Source: Corynebacterium tuberculostearicum (lineage in GTDB: Bacteria; Actinomycetota; Actinomycetes; Mycobacteriales; Mycobacteriaceae). Taken from it: a stretch of DNA of 64,000 bases. Made by a program: the position numbers and the translations under genes. Below the pieces are notes generated by a model, which worked only from the letters and a program-made list of their open reading frames with translations, made no database searches and was not told the DNA's origin. Location: positions 1,798,001 to 1,862,000 of the forward strand of contig NZ_CP065972.1 of assembly GCF_016127015.1 (NCBI RefSeq). Direction: 5' to 3'. Below, piece by piece: positions 1-7,578 of the stretch (positions are counted from its first letter, which is position 1; every line of letters begins with the position of its first letter).

Positions 1-1
1 C

Positions 2-1486
2 CACGTGGACATCTTGATGAATACCATCACCATCCACACCACCATCGGCACCGGTGAGCAGCGCAAGAACCTGCACGTCTTCCGCGTGGTGCCGAGCATT
101 GGCGTGGATTTTTCCAAGCTCGCGGCCGTCGATAAGCTCATTCGCTCCATCCACTCCGGCCAGATGCCGCCGGCCATGGCGGAGCAGCGACTAGACGAGA
201 TCGACCGCATGCCAGCGCCCTATAAGCCGTCCACGGTCATGCTCGGCTGGGGCGCGATGGGTGGCCTGATTTCCATGATGCTTGGCGGCGACCTGCTCGT
301 CGGAGTGGTGGCGTTTGTGGTCTCCGCGTTCATCATGGGCCTGAACGCCTGGTTGGCTAATTACCGCCTGCCGCCCTTTTATCAGAATGTGGTCGGCGGC
401 TTTTTCGCCGTCTTCCCGGCCGCCATTTTGTACAATGTCGCGGCCTCTTTCGGCATTAATTTCTCGCCCGCGCAGATCATTGCCTCCGGGATCATCGTGC
501 TGGTGGCGGGGCTGACGTTGGTGCAATCGCTTGTCGACGGCATCACGCGCGCCCCCGTCACCTCCTCCGCCCGTTTCTTTGAGGCGCTGCTATCTACCGG
601 CGCCATCATCGCCGGCGTCGGTGTGGGCATCCAGCTGGCCGATTCCCTGGGCTTTAATCTGCCGCCGCTGGCCACGCTGGCCCCGCCGGTCTACCACGAA
701 ATTCCACTGCTAGTGCTGCTTGGCGGCACGGGTTCTGCTGCCTTTGCACTGGCCTGCGGCGCGGCCTGGATTGAGGTCACCATGTCTGGCCTTACGGCCG
801 CGGCCGGCATGGTTTTCTATTACTTCGTGGTGGTGCCCTTCGACGTCGGCCCAGTGATTGCCTCTGGTCTTTCCGCGGTGGTCGTTGGCCTGGCCGGCGG
901 TTTGATGTCGCGCCGCTGGGGAATTCCGCCGCTTATCACCATGATCGTGGGCTATACGCCGATGCTGCCCGGCCTCATGCTCTACCGCGGCATGTACGCC
1001 TCGCTCAATGAGCAGATGATTACCGGCTTTACCAATATGGCGATGGCGCTGGCCATCTCCGGCGCCCTGGCCGCCGGCGTGGTACTGGGCGAGCGCGTGG
1101 CTCGCCGCCTGCGCCGCCCGCAGTACTTCCGCCCGTACACCACCTTCAAGCGCATCGGCCGCTTCTCCTTCCATAAGGCCACGCACTTGGCCCGCAAGGC
1201 CCCGCGCATCCCGCGCGTGCCGATGTCCCCGTTTGCCCCGCGCGTCAATCGCCCGGAGTTACCACCCAAGCTCGGGCCGAAGCCGCCGCAGCAGCACCCG
1301 CGCCACGAGGCCCAAGACCATGCGCCGCATACCCGCTCGGCCGCGGACCTGTGGCCGGAGGATTCCCAGTGGCCGGCGCAGCCGCAGCAGCGCGAGAAGA
1401 CCACCTATACCGTGCCCGGCACCGAAACGTTTCGTGCCCAGAAACCGGAGCAGCCGGGCACCGAATCCGGACCCGAGCGGCCCTAA
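2..1486 (+). CDS. thrE: ThrE-family threonine/serine exporter (5' truncated by window edge)
   Basis: Inner-membrane exporter for L-threonine and L-serine. The reading frame is open to the window edge. The first codons read HVDILMNTITI, matching an internal HVD-x-NTITI stretch of C. glutamicum ThrE, so roughly 80 residues are missing and the GTG at 5 is not the real start. About ten hydrophobic segments follow, with the family motifs QNVVGGF, QSLVDGITRAPVT, PPLITMIVGYTPMLPGL and YRGMYASLNEQ. The last ~110 residues are a basic, proline-rich cytoplasmic tail. It lies just upstream of the Lys-rich gene and otsA, as in C. glutamicum. Function is inferred from family membership; the match is strong across the membrane domain. 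Confidence 0.93.
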   Translation, partial: HVDILMNTITIHTTIGTGEQRKNLHVFRVVPSIGVDFSKLAAVDKLIRSIHSGQMPPAMAEQRLDEIDRMPAPYKPSTVMLGWGAMGGLISMMLGGDLLVGVVAFVVSAFIMGLNAWLANYRLPPFYQNVVGGFFAVFPAAILYNVAASFGINFSPAQIIASGIIVLVAGLTLVQSLVDGITRAPVTSSARFFEALLSTGAIIAGVGVGIQLADSLGFNLPPLATLAPPVYHEIPLLVLLGGTGSAAFALACGAAWIEVTMSGLTAAAGMVFYYFVVVPFDVGPVIASGLSAVVVGLAGGLMSRRWGIPPLITMIVGYTPMLPGLMLYRGMYASLNEQMITGFTNMAMALAISGALAAGVVLGERVARRLRRPQYFRPYTTFKRIGRFSFHKATHLARKAPRIPRVPMSPFAPRVNRPELPPKLGPKPPQQHPRHEAQDHAPHTRSAADLWPEDSQWPAQPQQREKTTYTVPGTETFRAQKPEQPGTESGPERP

Positions 1487-1501
1487 ACGCCGCCGGTAGC
1501 G

Positions 1502-1507
1502 TACAAT
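1502..1507 (+). promoter_or_regulatory. Predicted -10 box for the Lys-rich gene
   Basis: TACAAT fits the corynebacterial -10 consensus TANNNT and sits 65 nt before the GTG start. It implies a leader of about 60 nt containing a strong Shine-Dalgarno. No clear -35 is visible. Confidence 0.45.
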
Positions 1508-1572
1508 ATTTGCTCTGATAGCTTTTCTTGCAAGCGCTTAAGTAGTTTCCACAACGTTCAGGAGGACACGTC

Positions 1573-1932
1573 GTGCCACCCAAGGTCCAAGACACCCACC
1601 CACAGGCTGACCAGAATCACGCCCTTGAGGAGGAGACCTCCCGCGCAGCCCGCCGCATCGTGGCCACCTATGCGCAGGACTTCCTCGACGGCGTGACCCT
1701 GATGTCCATGCTGGGCGTGGAGCCAAAGGGCCTGGTGCACAAGAAGGTGCTGGCGGAGCAGGCCGATGCCGCTCCGAAGAAGTCGACCAAGAAGTCCAGC
1801 AAAAAGTCCACGAAGAAGTCGACTAAGAAGTCCACCAAGAAATCGACGAAGAAGGCTACAAAGAAGGCCACCAAAAAGGCAACGAAAAAGGCCTCCAAGA
1901 AGGCAACGAAAAAGTCCACTAAGAAGTCTTAA
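1573..1932 (+). CDS. Lysine-rich, histone H1-like small protein
   Basis: 119 aa. Residues 1-65 form an acidic-to-neutral domain with no motif I recognise. From about residue 70 to the end the protein is almost only K, S, T and A in repeats of the type KKSTKK and KKATKK, resembling the C-terminal tail of histone H1 and mycobacterial HupB. Non-specific nucleic-acid binding is the natural inference. The GTG start at 1573 is chosen because a full CAGGAGG lies at 1559-1565 with 7 nt spacing. It sits between thrE and otsA, a place I recall being held by a conserved hypothetical gene in C. glutamicum. Repeat length is probably variable between strains. Function is unproven. Confidence 0.8.
   Translation: MPPKVQDTHPQADQNHALEEETSRAARRIVATYAQDFLDGVTLMSMLGVEPKGLVHKKVLAEQADAAPKKSTKKSSKKSTKKSTKKSTKKSTKKATKKATKKATKKASKKATKKSTKKS
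1780..1930 (+). repeat. Low-complexity tandem repeat encoding KKS/KKA units
   Basis: About 150 bp of imperfect 12-bp units built on AAGAAGTCCACN and AAGAAGGCNACN. It encodes the basic tail of the gene at 1573. The codons vary (AAG/AAA, TCC/TCG), which suggests old repeats under protein-level selection rather than fresh slippage. Confidence 0.75.
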
Positions 1933-1934
1933 GT

Positions 1935-1940
1935 TATTCT
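1935..1940 (+). promoter_or_regulatory. Leaderless -10 box of otsA
   Basis: TATTCT followed by 6 nt and the otsA ATG. There is no Shine-Dalgarno before this ATG, so a leaderless transcript starting at or near the A of ATG is likely. Confidence 0.5.
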
Positions 1941-1946
1941 TGCACC

Positions 1947-3389
1947 ATGAGTGAGCGTGGCAATGACTTCGTGGTGGTGGCCAACCGCCTGCCGGTAGAT
2001 CTGGAGACTCGGCCTGATGGCAGCCATACCTGGACGCCCTCGCCGGGCGGTCTGGTCACCGCATTGTCTCCAGTCCTCGAATCACACCAGGGATGCTGGG
2101 TGGGCTGGCCCGGTGTGGCCGATGCCGCACCAGAGCCCTTCCGCACCGATGCCGGCGTGCTGCTGCACCCGGTCAAGCTCACCGAGTCCGATTTCGAAGG
2201 TTTTTATGAGGGCTTTTCTAATGCCACCCTGTGGCCGCTCTACCACGATCTCATCGTCACCCCTACCTATGACCGCGATTGGTGGCACGCCTATCGCGAG
2301 GTCAACCTGCGTTTTGCAGATGAAGTAGCTGAGGTCGCCGCCGAGGGTGCCACCGTGTGGGTACAAGACTACCAGCTGCAGCTTTTACCTGGCATCCTGC
2401 GCCAGAAGCGCCCCGATCTCACCATCGGATTCTTCCTGCACATCCCCTTCCCTTCTGCCGATCTCTTCCGCCAGCTGCCCTGGCGCGAGGAGCTCGTGCG
2501 CGGGCTACTTGGCGCGGATCTCATTGGCTTCCACTTGGAGGCCAATGCCCGCAACTTCTTGGAGCTTGCCCGCCGCCAGGGCCTCAACGTGGAAGGCGAG
2601 GCCAGCACCCGCGAGGTCACCGCGCATATTCGCCTGCCGCAGGGGCGCACCATCGGCGTGGGCGCCTTCCCCATTTCTATCGCCGCGAAGGACTTTGCCG
2701 CATTCACTGGGGAGGAGAAGGGGGACATCGCCAAGCTGCGCGAAGAGCTGGGCTCACCCAAGCGCATCATCTTGGGCGTGGATCGCCTCGATTACACCAA
2801 AGGCATCCTGCAGCGGCTGACCGCCTTTGAGGAGTTACTGGATACCGGCGTGCTCGACCCGGAAGAGGTAGCGCTGGTGCAGCTAGCCACGCCGTCGCGC
2901 GAGCGCCTCGACCATTACAAGGCCACCCGCTCCGAGGTGGAAGAAGCCGTTGGCCGCATCAACGGGCGCTTTGCCCGTGTGGGCCACCCGGTGGTCCACT
3001 ACCAGCACCGGGGCGTGGCCAAGAGTCTGCTGCGCAGCTATTACCGCATGGCCGATGTCATGCTGGTGACCCCCTTCAAGGACGGTATGAACCTGGTGGC
3101 CAAGGAATACGTGGCCTGCCACGACGATGGCTCGGGCGCGCTGGTGCTCTCCGAGTTCGCCGGCGCGGCCGATGAGCTCAGCCAGGCCTACCTGTGCAAT
3201 CCCTTCGATATCGAGTCCGTCAAGGCCGCCTTGCTCAATGCGCTCAAGGCGCTTGACGACGCCCCCTCCACCATGACCCAGCGCATGCTCACCATGCACC
3301 AGCAAGTCACCGAGCACGACGTGCAGCTATGGTCCCAGTCCTTCCTGGGCTGCCTGCGCCAAGCCGAAGAACAGGGGGCGGGCGCATGA
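1947..3389 (+). CDS. otsA: Trehalose-6-phosphate synthase OtsA
   Basis: 480 aa, GT20 glycosyltransferase. It joins UDP- or ADP-glucose to glucose-6-phosphate, giving trehalose-6-phosphate in the cytoplasm. Visible family motifs are VANRLP (residues ~10-15), DYQLQLLP (~142), HIPFPS (~165), the substrate-binding DRLDYTKG (~278) and [13 protein letters not shown] (~378). Length is normal for OtsA. It is the first step of the OtsAB route; the phosphatase OtsB lies two genes downstream. In Corynebacterium trehalose is also the acceptor for cell-wall mycolates, so the gene matters for the envelope as well as osmotic stress. The stop overlaps the next start (ATGA). Confidence 0.96.
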   Translation: MSERGNDFVVVANRLPVDLETRPDGSHTWTPSPGGLVTALSPVLESHQGCWVGWPGVADAAPEPFRTDAGVLLHPVKLTESDFEGFYEGFSNATLWPLYHDLIVTPTYDRDWWHAYREVNLRFADEVAEVAAEGATVWVQDYQLQLLPGILRQKRPDLTIGFFLHIPFPSADLFRQLPWREELVRGLLGADLIGFHLEANARNFLELARRQGLNVEGEASTREVTAHIRLPQGRTIGVGAFPISIAAKDFAAFTGEEKGDIAKLREELGSPKRIILGVDRLDYTKGILQRLTAFEELLDTGVLDPEEVALVQLATPSRERLDHYKATRSEVEEAVGRINGRFARVGHPVVHYQHRGVAKSLLRSYYRMADVMLVTPFKDGMNLVAKEYVACHDDGSGALVLSEFAGAADELSQAYLCNPFDIESVKAALLNALKALDDAPSTMTQRMLTMHQQVTEHDVQLWSQSFLGCLRQAEEQGAGA

Positions 3390-3907
3390 TGTCTCGCTTT
3401 CCCCGCCTGGCCGCAGCGCCCATTGCCGCAACCTGTGCCGCCGCACTACTGGCCGGCTGTGGCTCCAGCGACGAGGAACCGAAAGCCCCTGGCGATGAGC
3501 AGATCCTGGACAAACAGTGGCAGGTAGTCTCCATCAACACCACCCCGGATGCGGCCTCCACCATCCCGGAGTCCATTCCGCAGGCACCTACGTTGAGTTT
3601 TGGTGAATCCACGATGGTGGGCACCACCGGGTGCGCCCAAATGGTGGGCAAGGTGATCTATTCCGCCGATGATGAGCGCCAAAACATCCGGGAGGGCAAC
3701 CGCCTCCACTTTGATGAGGTGGAGTTTGACGAGACCGCCGAAGATTGCCACGGCGCGTCCGTGTGGGCCGATAACCTGCTGCGCAACCTGATTTCCGCGG
3801 ACCACGATTTCCACTACACCGTCAATTCCAATAACCAACTGGTCTTGGAACTGGTCACCGATGAAGTGGACTCGCCCTCTATCAAGTTGGTTTCCCTCGG
3901 CGGTTAG
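3386..3907 (+). CDS. Putative lipoprotein with a META/HslJ-like domain
   Basis: About 173 aa. It starts at one of two adjacent ATGs (3386 or 3389); the first forms an ATGA overlap with the otsA stop, so translation is probably coupled. The N-terminus is a lipoprotein signal (SRFPRLAAA, hydrophobic core, lipobox LLAGC). The mature part, DKQWQVVSIN...PTLSFGESTMVGTTGCAQ, looks like the META fold found in HslJ-type envelope proteins, which I infer from the W-x-V-x-S-I-N start and the GTTGC turn. Its position between otsA and otsB is conserved in C. glutamicum as I recall. Its role is unknown; a link to envelope trehalose chemistry is only a guess. Confidence 0.8.
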   Translation: MMSRFPRLAAAPIAATCAAALLAGCGSSDEEPKAPGDEQILDKQWQVVSINTTPDAASTIPESIPQAPTLSFGESTMVGTTGCAQMVGKVIYSADDERQNIREGNRLHFDEVEFDETAEDCHGASVWADNLLRNLISADHDFHYTVNSNNQLVLELVTDEVDSPSIKLVSLGG

Positions 3908-3912
3908 TTGCG

Positions 3913-3918
3913 TAGGCT
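3913..3918 (+). promoter_or_regulatory. Leaderless -10 box of otsB
   Basis: TAGGCT followed by 7 nt and the ATG at 3926. No Shine-Dalgarno precedes the ATG. This box supports the ATG over the upstream in-frame TTG at 3908, which would lie inside the promoter. Confidence 0.55.
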
Positions 3919-3925
3919 GGAAGCC

Positions 3926-4708
3926 ATGACGCTTTCAACCACCATCAAGGCCCTTGCCGCCGCCGAGCGCCTCGCGGTGGTCTCGGACTTCGACGGCACG
4001 CTCTCGCCCTTCGCCACGGCTATCTATGAGGTCGAAATGAACCAGGAATCACTGAGCGCCCTGGATAAACTGGCCCACCTGCCGAATACCACCGCGGCCG
4101 TTCTCTCCGGCCGCCATCTCGAAGGTCTCCAGCGCGTGTGCCCGCTGCGCGAGCCCGTTGTCTTCGGCGGCTCCCACGGCGCCGAGTCCTCGTGGGAGGA
4201 GACAGATCTGACCCCCGCGATGCGCGAGCACCTCGCCACCAAGGAAGCCGAGATTCGCGAGATCATGGAGCGCTTCCCCGGCGCGGATATCGAGGTCAAG
4301 CCCTTCCAGCGCGTGTTGCACCTGCGCGCGCTCGAGGATTCCGATCCAGAGGCTGCCGCCCAGGCTTATGAGGCAGGCCTCGCGCTCGATCCGGGTGGCT
4401 TCCCGCGCACGGCCGGCAAGTCCGTCGTGGAGTTCTCCGCCACCCAGGCCACCAAGGGCACGTGGATTGAAAACCTGCGCGAGCGCACCGGAGCCACCGC
4501 CGTGGTCTTCTTGGGCGATGACGTCACCGACGAGGATGGTTTCCGCGCCCTGCACCAGCCACCAGACGTCGGCGTCAAGGTCGGCGAGGGCGATACGGCG
4601 GCCGTAGTGCAGCTTGCCGACGTCGACGCCGTCGCCCACTTCCTCACCGAACTCGCCGCCGCCCGCGCGGCCCATGCCGGCCGCCCCGACGCCGGCGGCG
4701 CAGCCTAG
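3926..4708 (+). CDS. otsB: Trehalose-6-phosphate phosphatase OtsB
   Basis: 260 aa HAD-superfamily phosphatase that removes phosphate from trehalose-6-phosphate, completing the OtsAB pathway. Motif I is DFDGTLSPF (catalytic Asp at about residue 21). SGRHLEGL follows as in other trehalose phosphatases, and the late acidic motif is GDDVTDEDGFRAL, which binds Mg2+. The start is taken at ATG 3926 because a -10-like box lies 7 nt upstream. The gene converges on the LacI regulator; 25 bp separate the two stops and contain a 12-bp perfect palindrome (4709-4720). Confidence 0.95.
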   Translation: MTLSTTIKALAAAERLAVVSDFDGTLSPFATAIYEVEMNQESLSALDKLAHLPNTTAAVLSGRHLEGLQRVCPLREPVVFGGSHGAESSWEETDLTPAMREHLATKEAEIREIMERFPGADIEVKPFQRVLHLRALEDSDPEAAAQAYEAGLALDPGGFPRTAGKSVVEFSATQATKGTWIENLRERTGATAVVFLGDDVTDEDGFRALHQPPDVGVKVGEGDTAAVVQLADVDAVAHFLTELAAARAAHAGRPDAGGAA

Positions 4709-4720
4709 CACAGCGCTGTG
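4709..4720. other. 12-bp palindrome between convergent otsB and ipsA
   Basis: CACAGCGCTGTG is a perfect inverted repeat lying exactly between the two stop codons. It may act as a short bidirectional terminator, but there is no T-tract on either side. Confidence 0.35.
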
Positions 4721-4733
4721 GAGTACAGCCTTC

Positions 4734-5831
4734 CTAGCGTGGCGGCGCCACCGTCCGCCCCGCCGCGAAGCTGGTCTGCAGCACGCGCCGCAGCACCGCA
4801 GTTTCGCTCGCGTCCGAACCCTCGGCGCCGGCGATGAGCTTAGCGAGCATGAGGCCAGCGGCCGCGCCTTTGGCCTTATTGGGTTGGACGATCGTCGTCA
4901 AGCCAAGGCGCTGCGCCGCATCAATGCCGTCGAAGCCGGTAACGGACAGCTCACCGGGAATGTCGATGCCCCGCTCGCGCGCATAGGTCATCACGCCCAG
5001 CGCCATCGAGTCGGTGGTGCACAGGACGGCGGTGAGGTCGGGGTGGGCGTCGAGAAGCAACTGCGCGGCCGCCCGCGTGGTGTGCGCATCGTTGATGTGC
5101 TGGGTGACCACGGGCACGGTCTCCGGCGCGATGCCCGCCCGCGCAAAGACGTCCATGGCACCCATGACCCGGGCGCGCTGCACGTGCATATCGGCGCCCT
5201 GTAGCTCACCCCACGAAATGGGGCCATCGTGGCGCTCGCGTTTGAGGCGAATCGCCAGCACGCCAATCTTGCGGTGGCCGGCCTCCACCAGCGCGCGGGC
5301 GGCCGGGGTAATCGCCGCGCGGTCATCGATTCCCACGAACGGCAGTCCCGAATCCGTTGGCTGATCACAGACCACCACCGGCAGCCCGCGGCCGCGCGCC
5401 GCCTCCAAGTAGGCATCCCCTGCCGCCACGGAATAGACCACAAAGCCATCTACCGCGGCCGAGCCCACCAGGCTGGCCGCCTCCGCCTCGCCCTCCGGGC
5501 CGGCCGGGATGAGGGTGAGCGTGGTCTGCGCGCCGGCCGAGGCCTCTGCCATTCCAGCCAAGAAATCCACCGAGGCCATATCCTCGAAGGCATAAGAGAG
5601 GTGCTCGGTCAGCAGCACGCCCACCGAGCCCGCGCGACGGGTGCGCAGGCTGCGGGCCGTGGGGTCCGGCCCGGGGTACCCGCGCGCCTTCGCCGCCGCC
5701 AGGATGCGCTCGCGCGTTGCGGCCGAAAGCTGGTCCGGCCGGCTATAGGCATTGGATACCGTCGTGCGCGAAACACCCAGCTCGGCGGCCAGCGAGGCCA
5801 GCGTCTTGCGGGTGGGGCTGCGTTTCACCAT
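4734..5831 (-). CDS. ipsA: LacI-family transcriptional regulator, IpsA-like
   Basis: 365 aa. An N-terminal helix-turn-helix (TLASLAAELGVSRTTVSNAY, residues ~8-27) is followed by the LacI hinge (RILAAAKARGYPGPDPTARSLR) and a periplasmic-binding-protein-like effector domain. The opening KRSPTRKTLASLAAELGVS and its place next to otsB match C. glutamicum Cg2910/IpsA, a regulator of inositol-derived lipid synthesis that senses myo-inositol. The assignment rests on similarity plus synteny. Start chosen at ATG 5831, since TATGCT sits 7 nt upstream (leaderless); an in-frame ATG at 5843 would fall in that box. It is divergent from the metal ABC operon and a palindrome at 5855-5867 may be its own operator. 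Confidence 0.82.
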   Translation of the reverse strand: MVKRSPTRKTLASLAAELGVSRTTVSNAYSRPDQLSAATRERILAAAKARGYPGPDPTARSLRTRRAGSVGVLLTEHLSYAFEDMASVDFLAGMAEASAGAQTTLTLIPAGPEGEAEAASLVGSAAVDGFVVYSVAAGDAYLEAARGRGLPVVVCDQPTDSGLPFVGIDDRAAITPAARALVEAGHRKIGVLAIRLKRERHDGPISWGELQGADMHVQRARVMGAMDVFARAGIAPETVPVVTQHINDAHTTRAAAQLLLDAHPDLTAVLCTTDSMALGVMTYARERGIDIPGELSVTGFDGIDAAQRLGLTTIVQPNKAKGAAAGLMLAKLIAGAEGSDASETAVLRRVLQTSFAAGRTVAPPR

Positions 5832-5838
5832 GACCGCA

Positions 5839-5844
5839 AGCATA
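5839..5844 (-). promoter_or_regulatory. Leaderless -10 box of the LacI-family gene
   Basis: On the minus strand TATGCT, then 7 nt, then ATG at 5831. It decides the start codon in favour of the MVKRS start. Confidence 0.5.
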
Positions 5845-5854
5845 CCCCGCGGCC

Positions 5855-5867
5855 GTATTTTCAATAC
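5855..5867. promoter_or_regulatory. Candidate LacI-type operator
   Basis: GTATT-TTC-AATAC is an inverted repeat with 5-bp arms, placed 11-23 bp upstream of the -10 of the LacI gene, over its -35 region. This is where an autoregulatory operator would be expected. It is inferred from position and symmetry only, and the IpsA site of C. glutamicum should be compared. Confidence 0.35.
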
Positions 5868-5875
5868 ATATTCAA

Positions 5876-5904
5876 TTGACAATGGTTCCCATCAAACGCA
5901 CACT
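5876..5904 (+). promoter_or_regulatory. Promoter of the metal ABC operon with overlapping Zur-like operator
   Basis: A perfect -35 TTGACA (5876-5881), 17-bp spacer and -10 CACACT (5899-5904) stand 7 nt before the ATG at 5912. Bases 5877-5892 (TGACAATGGTTCCCAT) match the actinobacterial Zur-type core TGAAAATGATTTTCAT at 12 of 16 positions. The operator would cover the -35 and spacer, so bound repressor would block transcription when zinc is plentiful. This is a pattern match only; binding has not been shown. Confidence 0.5.
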
Positions 5905-5911
5905 GGAAACT

Positions 5912-6877
5912 ATGCATACCTCACTTCGCGCATCCGCAGCCCTCCTCGCGGCCGGTGGCCTCCTGCTGACCGCCACCGCCTGCTCTTCCGACTCCGAGGA
6001 CTCGGCCGCCGAGCCGGGCGCCCAGAAGAAAATCTCCATCGTCGCGTCCACCTCCATCTGGGCCGACGTCGCCCAAGCCGTGGCCGATACCGCCTCCGGC
6101 GTGGACATCGAGGTCAAGCCCATCGTCGAAGGCAACGGCGTCGACCCGCACCACTTCGAGCCTTCCGCGGCCGATATCGCCAAGGCCGAGGACGCGGACC
6201 TGCTCGTGGTCAACGGCGGCGGCTACGACTCCTGGATTTACCAGGCCGTCTCCGACCAGGACAACATCATCTCCGCCCTGCCGCTCACCGACCACGGCAA
6301 GCTGGCCGACGACCCCAATGTCATGACCATCGACGCCGCCAAGGCCACCGCCAAGAAGGACCCGGAGAAGGTCACCAATATTGAGGGCAACGAGCACATT
6401 TGGTACGACCCAGCGGCGCTTGACGAGGTCGCAGGAAATATCGCTGACCAGATCAACGAGCTCAATACCGATGCTAATGCCAGCACCGAGCGCGTGGATT
6501 CCCACGTCGACCGTCTACGTGACAAGCTCAAGGAGCTGCCGGGCGACCTCTCCTACGCGCAGACCGAGCCGATTGCGGACTACATCATGAAGTACACCTC
6601 CGGCAAGGACGTCACCCCTGAGGGCTACCGCAAGGCCACCATCTCCGAGGGCGAGCCCACCGCGGCCGACCTCGCCGCCTTCACCAAAGCGATTAAAGAG
6701 GACAAGGTAGACCTGCTTATCTTTAACCCACAGACCGAAACCGATACCGCCGGCCGAATCAAGTCCGCCGCGGAAGATGCGGACGTCTCTATCGTCGAAA
6801 TCGGCGAGACCCCGCCGGATGGCAAAGAATTCTGGACCTACTATGACGAGGTCACCGACTCCCTAGGGCAGCTCTAG
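5912..6877 (+). CDS. Zinc/manganese ABC transporter substrate-binding lipoprotein (ZnuA-like)
   Basis: 321 aa, cluster A-I metal-binding protein anchored as a lipoprotein (signal ASAALLAAGGLLL, lipobox TATAC). The metal-site motifs GVDPHHFEPSAAD (residues ~75-87, two His) and EHIWYDPAAL (~160) are present. The His-rich loop typical of many zinc-specific ZnuA proteins is missing, so manganese cannot be excluded. Start ATG 5912 is preferred over TTG 5876, which lies in the promoter. It is the first gene of a three-gene importer operon: the stop overlaps the ATPase start (TAGTG). The candidate Zur operator upstream favours zinc. Confidence 0.9.
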   Translation: MHTSLRASAALLAAGGLLLTATACSSDSEDSAAEPGAQKKISIVASTSIWADVAQAVADTASGVDIEVKPIVEGNGVDPHHFEPSAADIAKAEDADLLVVNGGGYDSWIYQAVSDQDNIISALPLTDHGKLADDPNVMTIDAAKATAKKDPEKVTNIEGNEHIWYDPAALDEVAGNIADQINELNTDANASTERVDSHVDRLRDKLKELPGDLSYAQTEPIADYIMKYTSGKDVTPEGYRKATISEGEPTAADLAAFTKAIKEDKVDLLIFNPQTETDTAGRIKSAAEDADVSIVEIGETPPDGKEFWTYYDEVTDSLGQL

Positions 6878-7578
6878 TGCTCATCCATTTTCATGACGCA
6901 GCAGTTGCCCCGCTGTGGTCCAGCCTTAACCTCGCCGTTGACCGCGGCGAGTTTATCGCCGTTTTGGGCCCCAATGGCGTGGGCAAATCCACCCTGCTCG
7001 GCACCATCTTGGGCACCCGCAAGCTCACGGGCGGCAGCGTCGACGTTAGCTGCCGCGTGGGCTTCATCCCACAGCAGCGCATGTTCCCGGCCGACCTGCC
7101 TCTGCGCGCCCGCGACTTAGTCTCGCTCTCCCTGGCACACGGCGCTTTCCGACGCCGCCGCCCGCCCCGCCGCCGCGTCGACGAGCTCCTCGCCGAGGTG
7201 GGCGCCACTGGCCTGCGCGACCGCCGCGTAGGACAGCTATCCGGCGGCCAGCAGCAGCTCATCCGCCAGGCCCAAGCGCTGGCCAATGATCCGGAGCTCA
7301 TTCTCGCCGATGAGCCGCTGCTCTCGCTCGACCCGGCGCGCCAGCAGGCCACCGTGGACAAGCTGGATGCGCTGCGCCGCGAGCGTGGCACTTCCATTAT
7401 CTTTGTCACCCATGGCATCAACCCCGTACTCGGCGTGACGGATAAGGTGCTCTACCTCGCCCCTGGCGGCCATACCTTCGGCACGGTGGATGAGGTCATG
7501 CGCTCCGATGTCCTTTCCGAGCTCTACGGTTCCAAGGTCAACGTCTTAAACGTCGATGGGAGGCTTATCGTTGTCTAG
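6877..7578 (+). CDS. Metal ABC transporter ATP-binding protein (ZnuC-like)
   Basis: 233 aa cytoplasmic ATPase that powers the importer. Walker A GPNGVGKST (31-39), Q-loop in GFIPQQRM, signature LSGGQQQL and Walker B ELILADEP are all intact, followed by the switch His in FVTHGINP. The GTG start at 6877 shares one base with the TAG stop of the binding protein, so the two are translationally coupled. Substrate is inferred from the operon. Confidence 0.92.
   Translation: MLIHFHDAAVAPLWSSLNLAVDRGEFIAVLGPNGVGKSTLLGTILGTRKLTGGSVDVSCRVGFIPQQRMFPADLPLRARDLVSLSLAHGAFRRRRPPRRRVDELLAEVGATGLRDRRVGQLSGGQQQLIRQAQALANDPELILADEPLLSLDPARQQATVDKLDALRRERGTSIIFVTHGINPVLGVTDKVLYLAPGGHTFGTVDEVMRSDVLSELYGSKVNVLNVDGRLIVV

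Noticed and set aside
1780..1930. Tandem repeat read as CRISPR or minisatellite
   Set aside because: The units are in-frame codons for Lys-Lys-Ser/Thr/Ala with no unique spacers.
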